Positions 50,641 to 59,412 of a stretch of DNA of 64,000 bases are shown one piece after another. The DNA is from Spinacia oleracea (taxonomy: Eukaryota > Streptophyta > Magnoliopsida > Caryophyllales > Amaranthaceae). Each line of letters starts with the position of its first letter. The stretch's first letter is position 1. The notes beneath the pieces were generated by a model, which made no database searches, was not told where the DNA came from, and was given only the letters and a program-made list of their open reading frames with translations. A program made the translations under genes and the position numbers. The DNA lies in contig NC_079492.1 of the NCBI RefSeq assembly GCF_020520425.1, positions 146,351,861 through 146,415,860 on the forward strand, written 5' to 3'.

Positions 50641-52147
50641 TAACAATAATACGAATCTGAACACGCAAACGCAAACACAGAACGCAGCCTTAGTTATCAG
50701 ATTGCTCACATGTCAAGAAAATCCAACCTTTAATTCTGTATTCCTTGATACCCAGATCCAAATGATACTTTTCGAACAGGCAGTGACTCATACTAACAAG
50801 CTTTTACCATAAGCAAAGAATAACAAAAAGCAGCATCTTTAGCTTTCTTTAACTCGGCAAAGAATAATGGTATTTGGTAATGCTGTTTTCTTTCCGCCCC
50901 AAGGAAAAATTCCCATTCACTTTGTTCACACATTACATTCCAAATTAACAACTACTCTAACTTAAACTACAAATTTCCAGCAGTCAACAAAAGCCATAAA
51001 GCAAAATCGAATACTACCAGATTGTCAATTGCCTTACCTGTTCTTCAAAGAAGGTATCCATGTTTCACTTTCTAAAGGAGAAAGTTCTGCTTTTCTTTCT
51101 CTTAACTATTATGGAATAAGAACAAATGTTTCAAGTCTATCTAGATTCATACAACATTACCAAATAAAAGCACTGAAATACACTCTTTCCGCCTAGAATT
51201 AATTTGTGAACAATATTGCGTAAAAACTCCAATTGAAGAATGTAGCTTGTTCATCCGAACACTTTATGGACTAACACTTCAGCTAAATGACATACAATTC
51301 ACCAAATTATTGCTATTCCATAAAATTTTGGAAAACCCTAGGTGACTCTAACGGAAAGAGAAAAAAAAAACAGCTAGCTCTTAGATGAGTAACGAGAGTT
51401 TTTTTTAGAGTTTGTAAGAGAATATTTTGAAAGAAGAGTTAGCTCCAACAAATAAGAGTTAGTGCCACATCATCATTTTTGCATGGAAATAAAAATTTAA
51501 AAAAGAGTGTAAGAGAGGATAAGAGGTAGGGTTAGGAGTTAGTGCATTTCCACAAATTTTGGGAGGAGATTCTTATTTGAAGTTAGGTGGCATAGGAGCG
51601 AGATGAAGAGTCTTCTAAATAAGAGTCTCCCTTTATTGATGCTATGTTCTCTTCTGTAACTATGTTATCATAAAATATCTGAATGTAGGTCATAATCACT
51701 CAAGTTTCAATAACCTGATCAAAGTCAACAAGATCAACACAAACCTAGCACTTAAAATCCGTTGCATACCATACACTAAACACAATCAACGCTCAATCCT
51801 CTGAAGTCTGTAAGATAACGTCAACCCAAACTCTACCGGTGTCATATTGATTTCAAAGTATTTCACGCAACTAAATGGCCGTGTTGGACTGCCAACTACA
51901 ACTCAAAACTCAACAACAAATGCTCATCTTTGGCACCGGTAGTAAAAAATAAAATTCTGATGATAACATGATAGCATTTAGTATAGATTACTATCTATAT
52001 GTCAAAGTAAGTAAACCATGCAAATTTCTATACACCGTATCCCAAATCCAAACAGTAAAATTGATGATAACTAAAATCACAACAATATGGGCTCCTGAGG
52101 AAGGACTAGTGAAATTGCTAATAAGAAAGCTCAAAAAACCTTTTCTT
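50641..52147. other. Downstream region of the DUF761 gene
   Basis: No supported gene. The last few hundred bases should be the 3' UTR of the minus-strand DUF761 gene. About 51380-51640 has repeated AAGAGTTAG/AAGAGT strings that may be a MITE remnant without clear ends. Confidence 0.35.
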
Positions 52148-54175
52148 TTACCTCAAAGAGCTTCTTTTAAGTTGCCCAGCTGTTCTCTTGATAGACTCAA
52201 TTCGCTGAAGTCTGATCTGCTCTCTGAATTTGGCAATAAACTCATCAGCTTTCTTGTCAACATCAGGCCCTTCATCGACATTATCAGAAGGCGCTTCACC
52301 AACCTTTGCAGTTTCCACTCGTTCTTCAACATAATGTTCATCCTCGCTTCCAGAATCATCATCACTTCCCACCAGAACCTGTTCAAGAAAATCCCTAGTT
52401 TCCTTTGGATAGTCTGAGAAAGATACCCTTGACACTGGATTGTACCCGGGAGTTATTCTCTCTTGATTTTCAGATCCAATATCCTCCGATCTTCTGTCAT
52501 CTTCCTCAATTTCTCGGGTTTTTCTTGTTGACATCATCTCATCAGCTCTAAAAGTTCTAACAGATTTCCCAACAGATGATGAACTATCAATGCTATTTCT
52601 AGCTTTTGTGTCCAACCCAGTAGTATTACTTCTGTCCAGTTGTTGTTCCTCCCTATTTGCTCTGCCTACTATTTCCTTTGGTTCACTCCATATACTTCGT
52701 TTGAAATCCTTGCGCGGGCTGGAAGTTTCTTCCTTGTCCTTGCTAGAATACGATTTCACAATGTGTGTTCTATGACTCGATGGAGGTGGTGGTGGTGGCG
52801 GTGGAGGAGGTGGTGGAAGATGGGAACTATAAACAAGCTTCCTTCTCCCATAATCTTCAACACTTTTAGCTATGGATTCCGATGACAACGATGGTGAAGG
52901 AGATAGTCTTTTCGGTGAACTTGATCGAGATGACAACGAGGACTGTGATCTCAACAACTGAGCAGCACCACTTTCCTCAAGTGATGGTGGCAATGAATGT
53001 AAAGAAGAATCAGAGGATTCCTTGTTAACTTCAATTCTCCCTGACCTTGTTCTCCATGGAATTGGAGATGGTAGCACATTCGTTTCTTTAACTTCACCAA
53101 CACCTTCATCATCCAATCCTCCATAATCCCCACCAGAAGATTTCCTTGAAATCCTCGGAAAACCCCGTGAACTCGAGTCTGAACTGGTTCTACTCAATGA
53201 CCTAGAAACCTCACCATCCCCATTAGCAGACCCAAATTCACCACGAACCGAGGTTCGAGACTTCCCACTGTCATTCCTGCTCATCCTCTTAGAATCATTC
53301 ACTAATCCCTTCAAATTCACACTAGAATTTGATCTAGTATAACCCCTAGAAACCCCAGAATCCTCCTCATTTCTACTAATTCTTCTTGAATCATTAGAGA
53401 ATTCCGTAATATTGTGAATAGAATTAGATCTAGCATGAACTCTAGAAACCCCAGAATCCTCATCATTTCTACCATTTCTCCTTGAATCATTAGAGAATTC
53501 CGTAATATTGTGAATAGAATTAGATCTAGCATAAACCCTAGAAACCCCAGAATCAACCAATCCATCACCATCTCCATCTGAAACCCGAGATTTCAAACTT
53601 CTTACAGGCAACAACAGGGGAATTTCGCCGGCCCCCATTTTATTAGTATTTTCATTCACTACAGAACGATTATTAGCTACTAGAAGTGCAGGTTCGTTTC
53701 TATAATACTGTGAACTCCATGTTTGTACCTTATTGTTATTACTACTATTATTAGTATTAGTAAGATCATCGGACCCAGTTGGGCTATCAACATCATCATC
53801 AAAAACAGAAGGAACTTGAAGCAATTTAGAGACATAAGATTGAGCAGTATCAAATTTAGAGGCGATTTCAGGGTCAGAATCAACGTTTTTACGGCTAAAT
53901 AAACCATAGGAAACAGCAATTCCCACAAAAATTAAGTGAAGAAGCTCCCACCATCGTGAAAAAATTGATGGGCTGATAACATCGGGAGCTTCAGATGGGA
54001 AAAGGGGGATTAAAACTAGGAAAATTGCTATGATTATGGCTTTGAACATGAAATGAGAGTAGAATTTACTTGCCTTCTTTTTGTTATTTTGGGTTTGATT
54101 TGTTGTTGTTGTTGATGATGATGATGATGATGACACCCTTTTGGGTTTTGTGTGTAACGCTCCATCCGCCGCCAT
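52148..54175 (-). CDS. DUF761 domain membrane-anchored protein
   Basis: A single open frame of 675 residues with no intron. Two hydrophobic segments near the N-terminus (about residues 44-60 and 76-94) suggest a membrane anchor after a Ser/Thr-rich, basic start. The middle is long, polar and probably disordered, with Ser/Arg-rich repeats at 208-302, the family-typical SPIPWRTRSGR (about 367-380) and a polyproline tract (about 452-463). The C-terminus carries the DUF761 motif (VDKKADEFIAKFREQIRLQR), which defines the family often annotated as hydroxyproline-rich glycoprotein or COTTON FIBRE-like. Function is not established. The start is the first ATG and follows a GA-rich leader. Three tandem 32-residue repeats are unusual. 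Codon use looks normal and no lesion is present. Confidence 0.9.
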   Translation of the reverse strand: MAADGALHTKPKRVSSSSSSSTTTTNQTQNNKKKASKFYSHFMFKAIIIAIFLVLIPLFPSEAPDVISPSIFSRWWELLHLIFVGIAVSYGLFSRKNVDSDPEIASKFDTAQSYVSKLLQVPSVFDDDVDSPTGSDDLTNTNNSSNNNKVQTWSSQYYRNEPALLVANNRSVVNENTNKMGAGEIPLLLPVRSLKSRVSDGDGDGLVDSGVSRVYARSNSIHNITEFSNDSRRNGRNDEDSGVSRVHARSNSIHNITEFSNDSRRISRNEEDSGVSRGYTRSNSSVNLKGLVNDSKRMSRNDSGKSRTSVRGEFGSANGDGEVSRSLSRTSSDSSSRGFPRISRKSSGGDYGGLDDEGVGEVKETNVLPSPIPWRTRSGRIEVNKESSDSSLHSLPPSLEESGAAQLLRSQSSLSSRSSSPKRLSPSPSLSSESIAKSVEDYGRRKLVYSSHLPPPPPPPPPPPPSSHRTHIVKSYSSKDKEETSSPRKDFKRSIWSEPKEIVGRANREEQQLDRSNTTGLDTKARNSIDSSSSVGKSVRTFRADEMMSTRKTREIEEDDRRSEDIGSENQERITPGYNPVSRVSFSDYPKETRDFLEQVLVGSDDDSGSEDEHYVEERVETAKVGEAPSDNVDEGPDVDKKADEFIAKFREQIRLQRIESIKRTAGQLKRSSLR
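53270..53554 (-). repeat. Three in-frame 96-bp repeats in the DUF761 gene
   Basis: Units at 53554-53459, 53458-53363 and 53362-about 53270. The first two encode nearly the same 32 residues (DSGVSRVxARSNSIHNITEF, then SNDSRR); the third is diverged (GYTRSNSSVNLKGLVNDSKR). Unit length is a multiple of three, so the frame is kept. Confidence 0.9.
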
Positions 54176-54480
54176 TGATGAATACAGAGAAGCTGGGGGG
54201 TTTAATTGAAATAGTTGCAGAGAGAAGATGATGAAGATGAAGAGGAGAAGCCTTCAGGATTAAGAAAAATGGAGGAGAAAGAGAGAGAATGGTTAGAAGA
54301 CGTGAGACTGGTTTTAAGGAGTTGCTTTGTTCTTCTTTTTGGGTTTGTAACAGTCATTGCTTAGTGCGCATTGATGCCATGGCAACTTTTTATTGTTTGT
54401 GTGTTTTTATCTTCTTTTGCTTTTAGTACTATCCAATATTATCAAATTCTTTGGGATTTGGCTTTGGAAAGCCAGTTGCG
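54176..54480 (-). promoter_or_regulatory. DUF761 gene leader and promoter
   Basis: Immediately upstream of the start on the minus strand; a CT/GA-rich leader spans about 54210-54300. No clear TATA box was seen. Confidence 0.35.
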
Positions 54481-54551
54481 ATAGCCGATAGGTACACTAG
54501 TCGAGAAGTTAATCTAGCGCCGGATTTGTTGGCGGCAAAATAAAGCTGGCC

Positions 54552-54715
54552 CTGTTTGGTTAGAAGCGGTTAGCCGTTAGCTGTTAGCTGTTAGCTGATA
54601 GCCGGTTTAACTAGCTGTTAGCGGTTAGCTGTTAGCATTAGCTGATTTGACTAGCTGGTTGCATTAGATGTTTGTGTAAAAGTGTTTGGTAAATTAGTTG
54701 ATAACTGTTAGCTTT
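54552..54715. repeat. GTTAGC-rich transposon end
   Basis: GGCCCTGTTTGGTTAGAAGC followed by many iterations of GTTAGCTGTTAGC and CTAGCTG. A CCTGTTTGGT start is common at plant MITE ends, but the opposite end was not found. Confidence 0.5.
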
Positions 54716-55090
54716 TTAATATGTAAAATGACCATTAAGGACATTGACATACTTTGTGTCTTATTAATATTAGACAAATATTTTGTCGTGCTAATTTTTT
54801 TCTCTCTATATTCTAATAAACATAGACTAAATAAAATAATTTATTTTTAAAAAATATTTATTTAATTTATTTAATGATTTCCATCAAGTTTTCCGTTAAC
54901 TATAGCTACACGTTGGATTCCCCCTTCCTAATTCTCTTCTTTATTTTCACGATTTATTTCCCTCTTTCATTATTTTATTTAATTCTTCTCACCCTCAATA
55001 CACATTGCTTTTTTTTATTACCCTTGGTGTTGATCAAGAGGAATGATTTATCCCGCTTTGTAATTGAAATTTTACATTGATTTGATAATA

Positions 55091-55322
55091 CAAACTTTTT
55101 TATAAGGCGGTCTTACACAAAAGATCACTTTAGTATCCTATAAGTTAAGCAATGGAACCAATTAATTAAGCACTGAAACCAATTAGTTAAGCAAAGGAAT
55201 TAATTAGTTAAGCAATTGAATCAATTAATTAAGTAATGTAACCAATTAGTTAAGAAATTGAACCAATTAGTTAAACAACCAAAGTGGTCTTTCCGGCAAG
55301 GCGGTCTTACACAAAATTACTG
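55091..55322. mobile_element. Family B element, copy 2 (inverted)
   Basis: Terminal modules TTTTATAAGGCGGTCTTACA and AAGGCGGTCTTACACAAAA enclose about nine degenerate units of CCAATTAGTTAAGCAATGAA. The orientation is opposite to the copy at 19388. A target duplication could not be read with confidence. Confidence 0.6.
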
Positions 55323-55618
55323 ATGAAAAATGTACCCGAAACCGTTAACACGTGATAATTTTCAAAGTTTTTGAAAATTTAAAGTGATTTAAAAAAAAAA
55401 AAAAAAATCAAGTGCATAGGTATACTATCAATTGCGTGGATAACACAATTGGATAACCACTCTCTTATCTGTATACAAATTTCTAACACTTGAATATTGG
55501 CACTAATACTACAATATCAAGACCGGGCGTTTGAGAACTTTGTTAGATTATCACTAACGTTATTATCTTTGGAAGAAGTAGTTCTCGATTAAAAATCTCC
55601 GTATCGAACGTGGAACGG

Positions 55619-55853
55619 TAACTTTTATGTAAGAGGGCTTTATCGGAAAGATCAGTTTGATTGCTTAATTAATTGGTTTTATTGCTTAACTAATTAGTTA
55701 TAATGCTTAACTAATTAGTTTCATTGCTTAACTAATTGATTTCGGTGTTTAACTAATTAGTTCTAGTGCTTAACTAATTGATTTAATTGCTTAACTTATA
55801 TGACACCAATGTGGTGTTTTGTGTGAGACCGCCTTATATAAAAATTTGTATAC
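55619..55853. mobile_element. Family B element, copy 3
   Basis: The left end TAACTTTTATGTAAGAGGGC and right end GTGAGACCGCCTTATATAAA enclose about nine units of TTGCTTAACTAATTAGTT. It lies 300 bp from copy 2 in inverse orientation. Flanks GTGGAACGG and ATGGAAAGA are only weakly alike. Confidence 0.6.
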
Positions 55854-56790
55854 ATGGAAAGACAATTCAGAAAAGATAGTCAATGGTACGTTCTACGTAG
55901 TTCAGTGTTTTTTGTTTTTGTTTTTGAAAGATGAGGACAATATACACTAGGAGCCCTTTTGCACGAGGTCTTCTCCTACGTAATCACTATGAAGAAAGGA
56001 AAATAACTGCGGACAAGTTTCTATAACCATACTAGAGCTGATTAAGTGATACAATATCTGCAATTCAATATGCAGCTCTATTAGCTTCTTTGTATCCAAT
56101 CTTCGTAGTTCAGAATGTCGGTTTGATATTTACATGTATTATAAAGATCAAAACAAGCTAAATGTGAAACTCTCTATTAGTGATTATATAGCTGAATAAT
56201 TATGTCATATGAGAATAAATTGTGAAAAAAAGAATGACATGGAATTAGAATTTGTCCAAAAAGGGGAGCATATAGGTAGCGTTCATGTGCTTGTGGAATC
56301 AAGATTCTTCTTTCGTCTTGCCTACGCTAAACTAAGATTACGATTCAATCCAATGTGGTGGTAGTGGCAGCGGCAACGGTGGTGGTTGTGGCAGCGGCAA
56401 CGGTTGCGTTGACAACAGTCTTGGTGGTGCAGTTCATGTATTTGACAAATAGAGGTTAGAGTTTAAGAGGTGGAGTTTAGAGTTAGCTGTTAGAGTTTTA
56501 CATTTTTGTTTAGCAGATTTAATAAGATGTTTATACTTGTATAAACATGTTTTGTAACACTTAGAAGTTTGCTAAAACTTTTAATTAATGAAGAGAATAA
56601 AATTGTGTAAAATGACATTTCAAATAAGAGAATAAAATTACAAAATACATACGTAGTACGGAGTAATATGTTATCAAAGGGGCAAAATTAAAATGAAACT
56701 TAAATGTCTTCTCGGGAAGTTAACAACATATATTAAAATTTATGCTCTTTAAGCAAATAATTAAGCCAAATTCGTACACTTTTTTTGTTG
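55854..56790. other. AT-rich stretch, no gene
   Basis: No supported gene. 56360-56420 has two copies of GTGGCAGCGGCAACGGT in a GGT-rich patch. Confidence 0.4.
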
Positions 56791-56808
56791 AGTTTCACAG
56801 GATTAATT

Positions 56809-56926
56809 TTTTATTCCAATGAGCCACAAGGGCAATATAATTTACAAATGGGGGTGGGGGGATTTGAACCTGAGACCTATTGTACACATGCTCTTAATCT
56901 TAACCACTAGGCAAGACATCATTGGT
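56809..56926 (-). mobile_element. Complete SINE with 18-bp target duplication
   Basis: A perfect 18-bp duplication AGTTTCACAGGATTAATT lies at 56791-56808 and 56927-56944. On the minus strand the element has GCCTAGTGGTTAAG (A-box region), GGTCTCAGGTTCAAATCCCC (B box) and a short A-rich tail. About 118 bp. It differs in sequence from the SINE at 49932. Confidence 0.9.
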
Positions 56927-56944
56927 AGTTTCACAGGATTAATT

Positions 56945-58002
56945 AATCTCCTTGATTGGCGATATCACTAAATTAAGTGACATTTTTGTAATTAAATTGA
57001 AAATAATGTACGACAATCTAAAATGAATTTTATCCATCTTTGTCAGAAAAATAAAAGAGATCCAGTGTAAAATACATACTTTATAGATTGTATGTTTATT
57101 TATTTTTTATTAGGAAAATACTACGTGATTGACAAAATTCGCCAACTAAGGAGATTGCCCAACAATTTCTTCATTATTTTCGGCTCGTCAATTTTGATGG
57201 ACAAATCGTTAAAGTTCATTTATTTGTACTCCATAAGGTTGTTAATTCATGTTAGAATATAACTTATATTTCTAAAACTCGTTTAAAACAAAAAAATTAT
57301 TCAACATCTTAAAGTTACTCTATACTTAACATTTTTGCATATCTTGATCAATATATTAAAAAAAAAAAAAAAAAAAACTAAAGCTTGGCAATTAATTTTG
57401 TCAAGTTAATGAACCATAAAAGGTTTGGCAATCTCTATGTGAAGATTAAAAAGAAATATGAAAGTAATTAAATAGATGGATAGCATCTTAATTCGAATAA
57501 AGTCCTTTTTAATAAGCTAATGAAAGCTTGTTTAGTTATTTAAGTTCACTTTACCCACATTGAAGCTCGATTTTTAAGATAAAAAATACAAATAAACACA
57601 TTCACAAACAAGTTCAACTAAGCCTGACACTTAACAAGATAAAATCAAAAAATGAAATATAAAAAGCTCACTAATTTGAACACCCTATTAGTGTTAGGCA
57701 ATCTGAAAACTCTAATGTGAGATAATACTCTACTAGATTCTTCTTGTTTGTATTGAGAATTTTTAGCTCCAAATTAGCCACAAGATAGATTTTAGCAAGA
57801 TTACAACTTTGCTTCAAAATTTCACAAACATGTGTTGACTTGATAATATTTGCCGACATATTATTTGCGGACTGAATTGCATCCAAGATCGTGATTTGGT
57901 AGTACTTCGTACTAAGTTGGGCTTTGAAAATTTTGGGCTACAACCCAACATATGATTTATTGAGACATGATGTATGGACTGTTCACCGACCATTCAAGTA
58001 TA
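56945..58002. other. AT-rich stretch, no gene
   Basis: No supported gene; a run of A at about 57358-57377. Nothing else recognised. Confidence 0.4.
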
Positions 58003-58005
58003 TAT

Positions 58006-58300
58006 CACTACAAAATTATGGATTATTAGAGACGGAATTTGAGACGGAAACTATAAGCATCTCAAACTTGAGATGGATTACTTAAATTTCGTCTCCAAAC
58101 TAAAATTGAGATGGGATTGTATATAGAGTTTCAAAATTTTCGTCTCAAATTTGTAATGGACTTGCCAAAATCCGTCTCAAATTTTTTTGAGACGCCCTCT
58201 ACAGAGACGCTCCATTTCAGTCTCAAATCCGTCTCCAATCATCATTTTGACTATTTAGAGACAAAATTCCTCGTCTCAATAAAACGATTTTTTTGTAGTG
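58006..58300. mobile_element. CACTA-type MITE, second family
   Basis: Starts CACTACAAAATTATGG and ends CGATTTTTTTGTAGTG, with TAT as 3-bp target duplication on both sides. The interior repeats GAGACGGA/TCCGTCTC in both orientations and differs from the ACGACGG family. No coding frame. Confidence 0.88.
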
Positions 58301-58303
58301 TAT

Positions 58304-59300
58304 GGAGTAGTTTACTCTGTACCAACCCTTCAAACATATACGATCAAGGATGAATTGATTGAATTCCTTTTTACAAACGTTGTACATTTGATTATTATGT
58401 ATGGTCTTGTCAAAAAAAAAAAAAAGATTATTATGTATGGTCCTTTTTACATACGATCAAGGATAAATATTATTTCCATTTTTTTTTTTTTAATTTATTT
58501 TTAAATTGCATTAGTTGGAGATACACATTTGGACCGGTACACTTGTCAATGTATCACTTTACCATTAAATATTCTAATTTTTTAAAAAGTTGATATTATG
58601 AAACTATGTATTGTGACTAATCCAACGATTATTTTCATAGTAACATTTGATTATTATGTATGGTAATAATTTAAGTCAAACGTACGGAGTATTAGGTATG
58701 AATAGTGCCAAAGAGGTTCTCCCATACTTCCGTAGTTCCGTTTAAGGTTCTTTAACAAGGCAAAGTGATGTATTTTACACCGTCACATCCGTTTCTTTAC
58801 GTTGTTTCCTTTAGAATCTTTAAAATTTTCAGTGGTCAATGACACACCTACGCTCTGTTTATTTTAATAAAAAGCTCTTAAAAAATTCTCTCTCTAATCC
58901 CTTATATTATTTCCCCTTCTCCTCCTATCTATCACTAATTCTTAAAGGTCATTATGTATATAAAAGGTTACTAGAAAAAACTATTGACTTATAAATCCAG
59001 TATATATTATTGTATATGCCAGGTCCATGCGATAATAATCCCCTATCCATTTCTCATTTCCATTTCTTTGTTTTTTCTTTGTTTATAATTTTTTTTAATA
59101 AGGAAACAAACAAAAGTAATTTTCCCTCGAAAATACTCGGAGTCTTCGACAAGTACATAGAAAATACGTACTCACGTGGAATCTGTTTCGTAGTAATTAC
59201 TATGCGAATTTCGTAATATCACAATTATTCAACACTTCAACAGTGGACCAAGTGCCCAAGTTGACCCACTGTTAAAATTTTCCAACGTTAGCAACATCGA
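58304..59300. other. P450 upstream region
   Basis: No gene. AT-rich with short homopolymers; the last 100 bases (59208-59300) are the part duplicated again downstream of the P450 gene. Confidence 0.4.
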
Positions 59301-59305
59301 TCAAC

Positions 59306-59313
59306 TATAAATA
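59306..59313 (+). promoter_or_regulatory. TATA box of the P450 gene
   Basis: TATAAATA, 107 bp upstream of the start codon. The same context (CGATC/TGACTATA-AATATGA) recurs at 63173-63192 downstream, which supports it as a conserved promoter part. Confidence 0.65.
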
Positions 59314-59412
59314 TGATGAAACTGATGATTTTACGTAGTTTTATGAATAAGGTAATACTTAATAGAGTGTCTTTCTTTCTTTTCCTTTTAATTAATTACC
59401 TTTCTATCAATT

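Noticed and set aside
54874..55080. Hydrophobic plus-strand frame
   Set aside because: AT-rich sequence with T runs gives Phe/Leu/Ile text by chance; no motif.
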